DNA of 64,000 bases from Streptosporangium brasiliense (GCF_030811595.1 NZ_JAUSRB010000002.1:1488001-1552000), one strand, 5' to 3'. Counted from the first letter of the stretch, positions 42,476 through 52,560 are shown. Numbers and translations: made by a program. The notes: generated from the sequence alone by a model not told the origin.

Positions 42476-44542
42476 TCAGTCGCGGATGACGGGGATGGTG
42501 CCGGTGGCGTCCTCCGACTCCTGCGGCACCGGGTCGGGCAGCACCTCGCGGACCCGGTCGTGGATGAGCAGGGAGATCTGCTCCTGGGTGAGGGTCCCGT
42601 CGACGACCAGGTAGCGCTCCGGGTCGGCGGCGGCCAGCGAGCGGAACTCGCGGCGGACCCGCTCGTGGAACTCCAGCGGCTCGGACTCGATCCGGTCGGC
42701 GGCCCCGCCCAGCCGGGTCAGGCCGACCGACGGCGGAGTGTCGATGAGCACGGTCAGGTCGGGGACGAGCCCCCCGGTGGCCCAGTTGTTGATCCTCGCC
42801 ACGTCGCCCGGCTCCAGGGCCCGGCCGGCGCCCTGGTAGGCCAGCGAGGAGTCCACGTAACGGTCGGAGATCACCATCGAACCCCGGTAGAGCGCCGGCC
42901 GGATGACCTTCTCCACGTGCTCGGCCCGGTCGGCCGCGTACAGCAGCGCCTCCGAGCGCGCCGACAGCCCCTGGTGCACGGCGTCCAGCAGGATCGCGCG
43001 CAGCCTCATGCCCACCTTGGTCGAGCCCGGCTCCCGGGTCTGCACGACGTCGAAACCCTGGTCCCGGAGCCAGATCGCCAGCAGCCTCGACTGCGTGGTC
43101 TTGCCCGACCCCTCGCCGCCCTCGAACGCGATGAACATCCCGCGCGGCTGCTCGGCCTCCTCGGGCGTGAACCGCTCGCCGCGCACCGCCGCGACCAGGT
43201 CGGAGACGAGCGACACGCCCTTGCGGTCGTCCATGTGCCGCAGCGCGAGGAACCCGACGGCCACCGCGAGCAGCGCGCCGATCAGCAGCACCAGGTTGGA
43301 CCCGTCGAACTGGTAGAACGTCTCCCGGCCGATGACGATGTCGTGCCTGCCGAACAGACCCGCCAGCGTCGGGGCGACCGCGACCACCAGCAGCAGGGTG
43401 ACCCGGGCGAGCGACTGCAGGAAGGAGAACGTACGGCCGCGCAGGCTGTCTTCCACCTCCAGCCCGATCATGGTGTAGCCGATGATCCAGGCGGTCCCGG
43501 CGCACGCCCCCAGCATCACGGTGAGCAGGACGACGATCACCAGGTTGTGGATGAGCGCGATCGCGGCGAGGACCACTCCGGCCACGATGATCGACAGTCC
43601 GAACAGCCGCCGCCGGGACAGCTCGCGCAGCAGCCTGGGACCGAAGAACATGCCGGAGGCCATGCCGACGAAGACCGCGCCGAACACCACGCCGTAGGCC
43701 GCGTCGCCGCCCTGCAGCGCCACCACGTAGATCTTGGCGACGCCGACCACCGCGCCGCCCGCGGCGAACGCGCCGAGCATGCCGATGACCAGACCCCGGA
43801 TCGGCCGGTTCCCGCCCACGAAGCGCCAGCCGTCGATGATCTGCCGGAGCACCGACGGCGTGGAGATCGCGGTGGTCCCCCCGCCGGCCTTCGGGATGTC
43901 CTTGAGCATGAAGATGATGAGGGCCGACACCAGATACGCGAAGGCGTTGATGAACAGCGCCAGATAGGTGTCACGGTCGGCGAAGTACGGGACGAACCTG
44001 CCCAGGGCGTCGTCGGCGACCGACAGCACGGCGAACAGGAGCGCGGCCACCGGGGCGGTGCCGTAGGTGACCAGCAGGTTGAGCTGGTTGGCCTCCTCCA
44101 GCCGCTCCTTGGGCACCAGGTTGGGCACCGTGGCGTCCTTGGCCGGGACCCAAAAGAGGTTGACGCACTCGACCAGGAATGTGGCGATGATCACCCACTG
44201 GTAGTTGCCGATCAGCGGGATCGACAGGACCAGCGCGAAGCGGAGCAGGTCGGAGAAGAACATCGTCAGCCGGCGGTCGAACCGGTCGGCGAACGCGCCC
44301 GCGAGCGGGCCCAGCAGGATCGCCGGGAGCATCTTCGCGACGAAGACGCCACCGATCGCCAGGCTCTGGGCCTGGTAACCGGCCCCGCTGGTGAGGTTTC
44401 CGGCGAGGGCGGTCAACGCGATGATGTTCAGCCAGTCTCCGAGGCTGCACACCGACATGGCCGTCCACAGCTTGCGGAACGGGGCGTTGGCCAGCACGTG
44501 GGGGGACTTGCGGCGCGCGGTGTTCCGGCCAGGGGTGGTCAT
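42476..44542 (-). CDS. tmk: MFS transporter-dTMP kinase fusion
   Basis: A 688-residue fusion. Residues ~1-440 form a major facilitator with about 12 helices (F-R-K-L-W-T-A-M-S-V-C-S-L-G-D-W, G-P-L-A-G-A-F-A-D-R-F-D-R-R); residues ~480-688 form a thymidylate kinase with P-loop F-E-G-G-E-G-S-G-K-T-T-Q and the D-R-Y motif I-S-D-R-Y-V-D-S-S-L-A-Y-Q-G. It makes dTDP from dTMP. The fusion is known in actinomycetes. The ATG at 44542 begins M-T-T-P-G-R-N. Confidence 0.93.
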   Translation of the reverse strand: MTTPGRNTARRKSPHVLANAPFRKLWTAMSVCSLGDWLNIIALTALAGNLTSGAGYQAQSLAIGGVFVAKMLPAILLGPLAGAFADRFDRRLTMFFSDLLRFALVLSIPLIGNYQWVIIATFLVECVNLFWVPAKDATVPNLVPKERLEEANQLNLLVTYGTAPVAALLFAVLSVADDALGRFVPYFADRDTYLALFINAFAYLVSALIIFMLKDIPKAGGGTTAISTPSVLRQIIDGWRFVGGNRPIRGLVIGMLGAFAAGGAVVGVAKIYVVALQGGDAAYGVVFGAVFVGMASGMFFGPRLLRELSRRRLFGLSIIVAGVVLAAIALIHNLVIVVLLTVMLGACAGTAWIIGYTMIGLEVEDSLRGRTFSFLQSLARVTLLLVVAVAPTLAGLFGRHDIVIGRETFYQFDGSNLVLLIGALLAVAVGFLALRHMDDRKGVSLVSDLVAAVRGERFTPEEAEQPRGMFIAFEGGEGSGKTTQSRLLAIWLRDQGFDVVQTREPGSTKVGMRLRAILLDAVHQGLSARSEALLYAADRAEHVEKVIRPALYRGSMVISDRYVDSSLAYQGAGRALEPGDVARINNWATGGLVPDLTVLIDTPPSVGLTRLGGAADRIESEPLEFHERVRREFRSLAAADPERYLVVDGTLTQEQISLLIHDRVREVLPDPVPQESEDATGTIPVIRD

Positions 44543-44687
44543 GATGTCAGCGTATCCAGGTGCTCGCTGGGCTGGGGAAAACATGAGCCAGGTGGATATG
44601 CCCGGCTGCTCGTCGCATGAGGGTAATACGTACGGACTGTCCCCCGCAGGCGGCCTCCGTGAAAAGAACCCCCGGCGCCGGAGTCTC

Positions 44688-46031
44688 CTAGCCCTGGAGC
44701 TCCAGAAGGGTGATCTCGGGCGGGGCTCCGACCCGGACGGGCGGCCCCCAGAAGCCCGCGCCCCGGGTGACGTAGACCTGGGTGCCGTCCACCTCGCCGA
44801 GGCCGGAGACGACCGGCTGCTGCAACGGGACGATCAGGTTGAAGGGGACCATCTGGCCGCCGTGGGTGTGGCCGGACAGCTGGAGGTCGACACCGTACTC
44901 GGCGGCCTGGACGGCCTGGACCGGCTGGTGGGCGAGGAGGACCGTGGACCGGGAGCGGTCCCGGCCGCCGAGCGCCCGCTCGAAGTCGGGACCGTCGCCC
45001 GAGGCCGTGCCGTTGATGTCCTTGACCCCGGCGAGGTCGAGCACGGCTCCCCGGTGGGCGATCTCGACGCGCTCGTTGCCGAGCGGGCGGACACCGAGGC
45101 CGCGGAGCTCCTCGATCCACTCCTGCGGGCCGTTGGCGGCGTAGTACTCGTGGTTGCCGGTGACGAAGTATGCGCCGTAGCGGGATTCGAGACTCTTCAA
45201 CGGCCTGGCCAGCGGTCCCAGCTCGGCGACCGTGCCGTCGACCAGGTCGCCGACGATGGCGACCACGTCGGCCTCCAGCGAGTTGATCATGCGGACGATG
45301 CGCTGGGTGTGCCCGACGCCGGTGAGCGGGCCCAGGTGGATGTCGCTGACCACCGCGAACCTCAGGCCGCTGAGACGCGGATCCAGCCTGGGCAGGGCGA
45401 CCTTGACCGACTCGATCACCGGGTCGCCGAGGGCGGTCCTGATCCCGGACCCGACCGTGGCCAGGGCCCCCACCCCGGCGACGGCGGCGGCCGTACGGGT
45501 GATGAAGAGCCTGCGGCCGATCGCCTCCTCCGGCCCGCCTCCCGCCGGGGCCGCGGCACCGCTCTCCGAGCCTTCCCCCGGACCGGCCGACGGCCGCGCC
45601 GGCCCGGAGCCCGGCACGCTCGCGGCGGACTCCGACACCGGGGCGGTCAACGCGGGCTCGGGGCGCCGGGCCACGCGGTCCTGGCCGTCGGCCGGGCGCG
45701 GGGCGAGGCGGGCCCCGGCGCGGCGGCGGTCGGAACGGCGCAGGGCGAGCAGGGCCAGCGCGCGGGGGATCTCCAGGAGGACCAGGAACACCGACAGATA
45801 GAACATGATCGCGATCCAGAAGAAGCCCGGCCAGGCCAGGAAGTGCCCCCACTGGCTCCGCGAGCCGACGAGCGTCACCGGGACGAGCACGGCGAGACCG
45901 GCCAGGACCCAGGTCAGCACCCGGCGGGTCCGGCCCGCGACCGTGGTGGCACGGACCAGGCGGCGCCAGAGGTAGTAGTGGATCAGCGCCACCACTCCCA
46001 CGACCAGCGACACGAACCCCACGATCGTCAC
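44688..46031 (-). CDS. membrane-bound metallophosphoesterase
   Basis: A 447-residue protein. N-terminal helices (~1-95), an Ala/Pro-rich linker, and a calcineurin-like phosphoesterase with metal ligands V-V-S-D-I-H-L-G, V-G-D-L-V-D-G, T-G-N-H-E-Y-Y and L-S-G-H-T-H-G-G-Q. It resembles YkuE/YaeI lipid-A or lipid phosphohydrolases. A Tat-like R-R-L-F-I-T-R before the third helix suggests export. Confidence 0.88.
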   Translation of the reverse strand: MTIVGFVSLVVGVVALIHYYLWRRLVRATTVAGRTRRVLTWVLAGLAVLVPVTLVGSRSQWGHFLAWPGFFWIAIMFYLSVFLVLLEIPRALALLALRRSDRRRAGARLAPRPADGQDRVARRPEPALTAPVSESAASVPGSGPARPSAGPGEGSESGAAAPAGGGPEEAIGRRLFITRTAAAVAGVGALATVGSGIRTALGDPVIESVKVALPRLDPRLSGLRFAVVSDIHLGPLTGVGHTQRIVRMINSLEADVVAIVGDLVDGTVAELGPLARPLKSLESRYGAYFVTGNHEYYAANGPQEWIEELRGLGVRPLGNERVEIAHRGAVLDLAGVKDINGTASGDGPDFERALGGRDRSRSTVLLAHQPVQAVQAAEYGVDLQLSGHTHGGQMVPFNLIVPLQQPVVSGLGEVDGTQVYVTRGAGFWGPPVRVGAPPEITLLELQG

Positions 46032-46396
46032 CGTCCATCTCTCCCGCGCCGAGCCCGCCCGCCGTACCCGGCGCGTTCCGAAGAACGCCCGGGGCGGCGG
46101 ATCCGTTCCCTTTTCAGGACAGCGCCTCAGGTTCAGGACAGCGCCTCAGATTCAGGGCGGCGCTTCAGGGCGGCGCTCGGGGCGGCGCCTCAGGGACAGC
46201 GCTTCAGGACAACGCTCGGGGCAGCGCCTCAGGGCGTGACCTCAGGGCGGCGCGGACGGCACCCGCCTCCCTGAGGTCACGCCAGGCGGGTGCGCCCTGT
46301 CAGGCCCAACCAGGCCCGGCCAGGCCCGACCAGGGCCCGACACGGCCAGGGGCGGCCAGAGCCCGACAGGGCCGCCCGGCCCCGCCGAGCCCTGTG
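46032..46396. repeat. gene-free region of short degenerate repeats
   Basis: Bases 46100-46260 hold many imperfect copies of GCGCCTCAGG(GC/AC) and 46300-46385 imperfect CAGGCCCGAC copies, lying between topA and the phosphoesterase gene. No gene is supported here. Confidence 0.7.
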
Positions 46397-49048
46397 TCAG
46401 GCCTTGGCCTTCGCCTTGGCGCGGGTCGGCCGCTTGGGCGCCGGACCGCGGGCGCGGCGGTCGGCGAGGAGCTCGGCGGCCCGCTCGGTGGTGATCTGCT
46501 CGACCTCGTCGCCCTTGCGCAGGGAGGCGTTGGTCTCGCCGTCGGTCACGTAAGGGCCGAAACGGCCCTCCTTCACCACGATCGGCTTCTTGGAGACGGG
46601 GTCCTCACCGAGCTCGCGCAGCGGCGGCGCCGCGGCGGCGCGCCTGCCCCGGGCCTTGGGCTGGGCGAACAGCGCCGCGGCCTGCTCCAGCGTGACCGTG
46701 AACATCTCCTCCTCGGAGGCCAGCGAGCGCGAGTCGGTGCCCTTCTTCACGTAGGGACCGAACCTGCCGTTCTGCGCCGTGACCTCCTGGCCGTCGATCT
46801 CCCCGAGCTTCCTGGGCAGCGAGAGCAGCTTCAGCGCGTCGTCGAGGGTGATCGTGTCGAGGGACATCGACTTCAGCAGCGACCCCGTGCGCGGCTTGGG
46901 GGCGTCTGCCTTCTTCACCTTCTTCTTGCCCTCGGCCGGCGGCGGCTCCTCGGGGAGGATCTCGGTCACGTAGGGGCCGTAGCGGCCGTCCTTGGCCACG
47001 ATCACGTTGCCGGTCACCGGGTCCTTGCCCAGCTCCCGGTCGCCCGTCGGGCGGGAGAACAGCTCCTCGGCCCGCTCGGCGGTGAGCTCGTCGGGCGCCA
47101 GGTCCTCGGGCACGTTCACCCGGGCGCCCTCACGGTCCAGGTAGGGGCCGTAACGGCCCACCCGGATCATGATGTCGGTGCCCCGGATCGGGAAGGAGCT
47201 GATCTCCTTGGCGTCGATCTCGCCGAGATCGGTCACCAGCTCCTTCAGGCCCTCGTCGCCCTCCTCGCCGAAGTAGAAGCGGCGCAGCTCGGGCACCCGC
47301 TCCGCCCGGTCGTTGGCGATGTCGTCGAGGACCTTCTCCATGTCGGCCGTGAAGTCGTAGTCGACAAGGTGGCCGAAGTGCTGCTCCAGCAGGTTGACCA
47401 CCGCGAACGCCAGGAAGGACGGCACCAGCGCGGTGCCCTTCTTGAAGACGTAACCGCGGTCCAGGATCGTTCCGATGATCGACGCGTAGGTCGAGGGACG
47501 GCCGATCTCCCGGTCCTCCAGCTCCTTGATGAGCGAGGCCTCGGTGTAGCGCGCGGGCGGCTTGGTGGCGTGCGCCAGCACGTTGAGCTCGGCCGCGGTG
47601 AGGCGGTCGCCCTCGTCCAGGTTGGGCAGGCGCTTCTCGGAGTCGTCGCGGTCGGTCGACGGGTCGTCCGCGCCCTCGACGTAGGCCTTGAGGAAGCCGT
47701 GGAAGGTGATGGTCCGGCCGGTGGCGCCGAACTCGACCCGCTCGCCGGAGCTGGAGGTGCCGCCCACCTTGACGCTGACCGACTCGCCGACCGCGTCCTT
47801 CATCTGGGAGGCGACGGTCCGCTGCCAGATCAGCTCGTACAGCCGGAACATGTCGCCGCTCAGCCCGGTCTCGCCCGGCGTGCGGAACTCCTCGCCCGAA
47901 GGACGGATCGCCTCGTGCGCCTCCTGGGCGTTCTTCACCTTGCTGGCGTAGACACGCGGCTTGTCGGGCACGTACGCCGAGCCGTACAGCTTGATGGCCT
48001 GGCTGCGCGCGGCGGCGATGGCGGTCTCCGACAGCGTGATGCTGTCGGTACGCATGTAGGTGATGAAGCCGTTCTCGTACAGGCGCTGGGCGATCTGCAT
48101 GGTCGACTTCGCCGAGAAGCCCAGCTTCCGGCTGGCCTCCTGCTGCAGCGTGGTCGTCCGGAACGGCGCGTACGGCTTGCGGGTGTACGGCTTGCGCTCG
48201 ACCGAGTTGACCTTGTAGGCCGTATCGGTCAGCCGCCCGGCCAGGGCCCGTGCCGCCTGCTCGTCCAGGTGGACCACGTCGGCGCTCTTGAGCGTGCCGT
48301 TGCTCGCGAAGTCACGCCCCTGGGCGACGCGCTTGCCGTCCACACCGGTCAGCGTGGCGGTGAACTCGCGCGGGGACTCCGGGCGGCCGGTGTCGAACAG
48401 CGCCTGCAGGTCCCAGTAACTCGCGCTGGTGAACGCCAGGCGCTCACGCTCGCGCTCCACGACCAGCCGGGTCGCCACGGACTGCACGCGGCCGGCCGAC
48501 AGGCGGGGCTTGACCTTCTTCCACAGGACCGGGCTGACCTCGTAGCCGTAGAGGCGGTCGAGGATGCGCCGGGTCTCCTGGGCGTCGACCAGCCGCAGGT
48601 TCAGGGCACGCGGGTTGGCCACCGCGTCCTGGATCGCCCGCGGGGTGATCTCGTGGAACACCATGCGGTGCACCGGCACCTTGGGGTTGAGCACCTCGCG
48701 CAGATGCCAGGCGATCGCCTCGCCCTCCCGGTCCTCGTCAGTGGCCAGGTAGAGCTCGTCGGCGTCCTTAAGCAGCTGCTTGAGCTTGTTCACCTGCGCC
48801 TTCTTGTCGTGGTTGACGACATAGAGTGGCTCGAACTCGTGGTCCACGTTGACGCCCAGGCGGGCCCACGACTCACCCTTGTACTTCTCGGGGATGTCGT
48901 CGGCCTTCTCGGGGAGGTCGCGAATATGCCCGATGCTGGACTCCACGACGTAGCCGCGGCCGAGGTACCCAGCGATGGTCTTCGCCTTGGAAGGCGACTC
49001 GACGATCACCAGGCGGGTTCCGCCGGCGTTGCCGTTCTTGGCTGGCAC
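46397..49048 (-). CDS. topA: DNA topoisomerase I
   Basis: An 883-residue type IA topoisomerase from a GTG at 49048 (AGGAAG upstream). Toprim: L-V-I-V-E-S-P-S-K-A-K-T-I and T-D-E-D-R-E-G-E-A-I; active Tyr in F-I-T-Y-M-R-T-D-S. The C-terminus replaces zinc fingers with four or five R-F/Y-G-P-Y-V repeats and a Lys/Ala tail, the actinobacterial form. It relaxes negative supercoils. Confidence 0.96.
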   Translation of the reverse strand: MPAKNGNAGGTRLVIVESPSKAKTIAGYLGRGYVVESSIGHIRDLPEKADDIPEKYKGESWARLGVNVDHEFEPLYVVNHDKKAQVNKLKQLLKDADELYLATDEDREGEAIAWHLREVLNPKVPVHRMVFHEITPRAIQDAVANPRALNLRLVDAQETRRILDRLYGYEVSPVLWKKVKPRLSAGRVQSVATRLVVERERERLAFTSASYWDLQALFDTGRPESPREFTATLTGVDGKRVAQGRDFASNGTLKSADVVHLDEQAARALAGRLTDTAYKVNSVERKPYTRKPYAPFRTTTLQQEASRKLGFSAKSTMQIAQRLYENGFITYMRTDSITLSETAIAAARSQAIKLYGSAYVPDKPRVYASKVKNAQEAHEAIRPSGEEFRTPGETGLSGDMFRLYELIWQRTVASQMKDAVGESVSVKVGGTSSSGERVEFGATGRTITFHGFLKAYVEGADDPSTDRDDSEKRLPNLDEGDRLTAAELNVLAHATKPPARYTEASLIKELEDREIGRPSTYASIIGTILDRGYVFKKGTALVPSFLAFAVVNLLEQHFGHLVDYDFTADMEKVLDDIANDRAERVPELRRFYFGEEGDEGLKELVTDLGEIDAKEISSFPIRGTDIMIRVGRYGPYLDREGARVNVPEDLAPDELTAERAEELFSRPTGDRELGKDPVTGNVIVAKDGRYGPYVTEILPEEPPPAEGKKKVKKADAPKPRTGSLLKSMSLDTITLDDALKLLSLPRKLGEIDGQEVTAQNGRFGPYVKKGTDSRSLASEEEMFTVTLEQAAALFAQPKARGRRAAAAPPLRELGEDPVSKKPIVVKEGRFGPYVTDGETNASLRKGDEVEQITTERAAELLADRRARGPAPKRPTRAKAKAKA

Positions 49049-49205
49049 GCTGCTTCCTACCTCGCTGTTCGCATTGGTTCCCCGTTTTCTTCCCCTCGGG
49101 TTACCCGGTCTGGATCGGGCACACTCCCAAGGAAAGCCGCAAGGACGCACAATAAAGCCCTATGAGTGCCGACGTCCCCCAGCCCACCCTCGGAGACTAA
49201 TCGCT

Positions 49206-49391
49206 GTGCTCGACTACTCCTACTTGGTTCTCCATCTTCCGCGTGGCACCTCCAGAGACGCCGCCCGGCAGATTCTCACCGAACATGCAGAATACGGCGA
49301 CTGGGAACTCGACCGCCTGAGACTGTATCCCGACGGCCGCCGGGACGTCCGACTGCGTCGCAAGATCATACGTGTGACCAGGACGATGTGA
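49206..49391 (+). CDS. DUF5703-family small protein
   Basis: A 61-residue protein from a GTG: Y-S-Y-L-V-L-H-L-P-R-G-T-S-R-D-A-A-R then Y-G-D-W-E-L-D-R-L-R-L-Y-P-D-G-R-R-D. It matches the small basic DUF5703 family of actinomycetes, often found beside topA. Function unknown. Confidence 0.78.
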   Translation: MLDYSYLVLHLPRGTSRDAARQILTEHAEYGDWELDRLRLYPDGRRDVRLRRKIIRVTRTM

Positions 49392-49608
49392 CTCTGCGCA
49401 CGCCCCGGTCACCCCGGTGAGGGCCGCCGGCCCCGGACATGGCTTTGCCCGTCCCGGGCCGCGCCCCCGGAACGGGCAAAGCTTCTCTGCCTCGCCGTAC
49501 AAGGGAAGAGGGCGGTCCGGAACCGCCACTCTCCCTCGCTACCGGTGAAGCGTCTGTGCGCCTCCCTCGGGGGATCCGAGGGGACATAGCTGGAGAGTTA
49601 CTACTGTC

Positions 49609-51597
49609 TTACTTCCGGCCGAAACGGATGCGGCGGGCGGTCGCGAAAAGCGCGGCGGACGCGGCGGCCATGGCACCGAGCAGCAGGACGGCCAGCGAGC
49701 CGGAGTTCATTCCGGTCACCCCCGCGGGCTGAGCGGCGCTCATCAGACCGAGGTCGCCCACGGGGAGCGCTCCGCCGATCGGGGTGGAGGAGACCAGGTC
49801 GGTCGCGGGGGCCAGCGGCGAACCGGCCTTCTGCCGCACGTCCTGGGCGGCCATCGGGGTGCCGGGAACGGCCGGCAGCTCCGGCAGGCCGGCCATGTCC
49901 CGCACCTCGCCGACGAGGGGCGGCTGCGGCAGCCCGGCGCCGTGCGCACGCCGTCCCGGCTTGCCCGCGCCCTGGGCGCCGCCGAGACCCGGGACGGCCT
50001 TGCCCGCACTCTGGGCGCCGCTGAGAGCCGGGATGACGGGGAGGGCGGGCACGAGGCCGCCGTCGGCGCGGCCGCCGACCCGCTGGGCCCAGTGGCCGTA
50101 GCCGTGATGCCCGCCGTGGTGCCCGCCGCCCGGCCCGCCGACGTGGGAGCCTCCCAGGCAGCCCGCCGCGGCGTCACCCAGCACGGCGACGGCGTTGCCG
50201 CAGATGTTGATCGGCGCCGTGATCGGCGCCACCACCTGGTTACCGGCGAGCACACCGTTCGCACCCGAGGTGCGGTTGCCCCCAGCCCCGAGACCACCAC
50301 CCTTCGACGAGACCGAGGCACCGCCCCTGCAACCGGCCTCGGCCTTGCCCAGCACGGCGACGGCGTTGCCGCAGATGTTGATCGGCGCCGTGATCGGCGC
50401 CACCACCTGGTTACCGGCGAGCACACCGTTCGCACCCGAGGTGCGGTTGCCCCCAGCCCCGAGACCACCACCCTTCGACGAGACCGAGGCGCCACCCTTG
50501 CAGCCGGCGAAGGCCTTGCCCAGCACGGCGACGGCGTTGCCGCAGATGTTGATCGGCGCCGTGATCGGCGCCACCACCTGGTTGCCCGCGAGCACACCGT
50601 TCCGGCCCGAGGTGCGGTTGCCCCCCGCGCCACCCCCGGCGTTCCCGGCGTTCCCGGCGGAGATGCCGCCCTTGCAGCCCGCCTCGGCGTTGCCGACCGC
50701 GTTGCCGCAGACGTTGACCGGGGCGGTGATCGGAGCGATCACCTGGTTGCCGCTGCCGGCGGCGAAGCGGCCGTCGGTGTCGTTGCCGCCCGCCGCGGGA
50801 TGCCAGCCCGGGCGCGGGCCGTGCCCACCCGGATAGCCGGGCTTGCCGGGCCGGCCCGGACGGCCTGGCCCGCCGGTCACCTCGGCGCCGCCCCTGCAGC
50901 CGGAGAACGCATCGCCGACGACCGCGACCGAGTTGCCGCAGATGTTGACGGGGGCGGTGATCGGGGCGACGACCTGGTTGCCGCCGAGCACGGAGGACCT
51001 GCCGGAGGTGGTGTTGCCCCCGGACCCGCCCCGGCCGCCGCCCCGGACGGACGCGCCGCCCCTGCAGCCCGCGACGGCGTCACCGAAGATCGCGATCGAG
51101 TTGCCGCAGGCGTTGATCGGCGCGGTGATCGGGGCGACGACCTGGTTGCCGCCCAGGACGCTGTGGTCGCCGTCGGTCCGGTTGCCCCCGGACCCGCCCC
51201 GGCCGCCGCCCCGGACGGACGCGCCGCCCTTGCAGCCCGCCTCGGAACCGCCGAACAGCGACAGCGCGTTGCCGCAGGCGTTGACGGGGGCGGTGATCGG
51301 GGCGTTGACCTGGTTGCCGCCCAGGACGCTGCCCCTGCCCGAGGTCTCGCCGGGGATGCCGCCGCCGCCGTTGTTCTCGACGGAGGCGCCGCCCTGGGAG
51401 GCCGCCGTCGAGGTGCCGGCGACGGCCGCGGCGTTGCCGCTGATGTCGATCGGCAGGGAGATCGGGGCGTTGACCTGGTTGCCGCCGCCGATCGAGTTGT
51501 CGCCGGAGGTGTCCGCGAAAGCCGTACCGCTGCCGAGGGTCATGACGCCCAGCGCGAGCAGTGCCGCGGGGGTCGTGCCCTTAACCCACGTACGCAT
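49609..51597 (-). CDS. large secreted multi-chaplin surface protein
   Basis: A 662-residue secreted protein. Signal peptide (L-L-A-L-G-V-M-T-L-G-S-G-T-A-F-A), then eight chaplin-like units of the form G-N-Q-V-x-A-P-I-T-A-P-I-N-x-C-G-N with a second Cys at A-G-C-x-G-G. The first lacks both Cys. Units 6-8 are nearly identical 171-bp repeats at the DNA level (starts near 50181, 50352, 50523). A Pro-rich stretch and a C-terminal helix followed by R-R-I-R-F-G-R-K anchor it; no LAXTG sortase site is clear. Chaplins coat aerial hyphae with amyloid. Confidence 0.9.
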   Translation of the reverse strand: MRTWVKGTTPAALLALGVMTLGSGTAFADTSGDNSIGGGNQVNAPISLPIDISGNAAAVAGTSTAASQGGASVENNGGGGIPGETSGRGSVLGGNQVNAPITAPVNACGNALSLFGGSEAGCKGGASVRGGGRGGSGGNRTDGDHSVLGGNQVVAPITAPINACGNSIAIFGDAVAGCRGGASVRGGGRGGSGGNTTSGRSSVLGGNQVVAPITAPVNICGNSVAVVGDAFSGCRGGAEVTGGPGRPGRPGKPGYPGGHGPRPGWHPAAGGNDTDGRFAAGSGNQVIAPITAPVNVCGNAVGNAEAGCKGGISAGNAGNAGGGAGGNRTSGRNGVLAGNQVVAPITAPINICGNAVAVLGKAFAGCKGGASVSSKGGGLGAGGNRTSGANGVLAGNQVVAPITAPINICGNAVAVLGKAEAGCRGGASVSSKGGGLGAGGNRTSGANGVLAGNQVVAPITAPINICGNAVAVLGDAAAGCLGGSHVGGPGGGHHGGHHGYGHWAQRVGGRADGGLVPALPVIPALSGAQSAGKAVPGLGGAQGAGKPGRRAHGAGLPQPPLVGEVRDMAGLPELPAVPGTPMAAQDVRQKAGSPLAPATDLVSSTPIGGALPVGDLGLMSAAQPAGVTGMNSGSLAVLLLGAMAAASAALFATARRIRFGRK
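50181..50694 (-). repeat. 171-bp direct repeats within the chaplin gene
   Basis: Three near-identical 171-bp copies start at about 50181, 50352 and 50523 and code for 57-residue chaplin units. Their identity suggests recent duplication or gene conversion. Confidence 0.9.
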
Positions 51598-51827
51598 GAT
51601 TGATGCTCCTTGCGGTTCTTGGGGGGATACCTGACATCTCGTGACCGGCGTGCGGAGCCATGCGAGGTCCTGACGGGAGCCCGCACAGCGGGAGCCCCGG
51701 GGCCGTCACGAGGGATGGGAAATCACTGACCGTCATGGAGCGGAGCGGCTCCCCTGGAGACGGGGGCTGAGGCACGCTCCGCGACCGGCAGGCTCGACTG
51801 GAGAGGCGGCCGATCTACGGGACGGAG

Positions 51828-52448
51828 TCAGTCAGGAGAGAAGGAAGGGTCGTCCGCCGCTGTGCGGACCACCGGGGGGAGCACACACGCCAGTGGGGCG
51901 CGCTGAGCCGTCAACCGCGGGTCGTAGACGAACCGCGAGAGGTCCCCCACGCCCGGCCCCGAGAAGCCGGATCCACCGTTGGTCTGGGGCACGAATCCAT
52001 CGGCGCCAGAGCTGTGGTCAACGGTGGTGGGTGCCGGGGACGCCGGCTTCGACTGGCTGGTGAGCCCGTCTATGCCTCGCCCGGCCATGGCCTCGGCGTT
52101 TCCTGACGCCGACAGCCCGCCGCTCTCCGTGGGGAAGACATCGGCCTGGAGGGCCGATCCGGAAGCGGCCGAGTCGGGGGCGCCGGAGCGCGCCACTCCC
52201 GTCGCCGCGGTGGTGTCCGCGGCCGCCGGAGCGGCGCCGAGGAGCCCGAAGACGACCGCGAGCAGCCATCCGGCGGCCAGCAGGGCGCCGACCGCGGAGA
52301 CTCGCATGACGATCTGCCGGCTGCCGGCCGCGAACCGCGCCATCCGGTCAGCCCGGGTGAAGATCGCTTCGTCAGCGGAAACGGCCACGGGCGCGCGCCG
52401 AGCAGCGGGCGAGGACGCCCTCCACTGCTCCTGCGGCATGCGTGCCAC
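51828..52448 (-). CDS. Ala/Ser-rich secreted or anchored protein of unknown function
   Basis: A 206-residue protein. An ~45-residue N-terminus is followed by a helix (V-G-A-L-L-A-A-G-W-L-L-A-V-V-F-G-L-L) and A-A-P-A-A-A-D, then a Ser/Gly/Pro-rich extracellular part. No domain recognised. It lies upstream of the chaplin gene on the same strand and may be an envelope partner. Confidence 0.68.
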   Translation of the reverse strand: MARMPQEQWRASSPAARRAPVAVSADEAIFTRADRMARFAAGSRQIVMRVSAVGALLAAGWLLAVVFGLLGAAPAAADTTAATGVARSGAPDSAASGSALQADVFPTESGGLSASGNAEAMAGRGIDGLTSQSKPASPAPTTVDHSSGADGFVPQTNGGSGFSGPGVGDLSRFVYDPRLTAQRAPLACVLPPVVRTAADDPSFSPD

Positions 52449-52560
52449 GTGACCTCCCCAAAGCTCCTGGGTGGACCCGCTTCACGCGCGGCCCAACCCC
52501 TCGACGGAGAGTTACGTTAGCACTACGGGTAGTCAGTGCAATGGTTTTCCGCGGAACGTC

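Noticed and set aside
41288-44620. A 1110-codon open frame on the plus strand
   Set aside because: It is antisense to holB and the MFS-tmk gene, has Gly/Arg/His-rich low-complexity content and no domains; such frames are artefacts of high GC.
46394-49165. A 923-codon plus-strand frame opposite topA
   Set aside because: topA is unmistakable on the minus strand; the plus frame has no motifs.
50181-50694. Possible CRISPR or satellite array
   Set aside because: The 171-bp units are in-frame chaplin-coding repeats with no spacers.
49942-51603. Long plus-strand frames opposite the chaplin gene
   Set aside because: They mirror the chaplin repeats; the minus frame has a signal peptide and true chaplin motifs.
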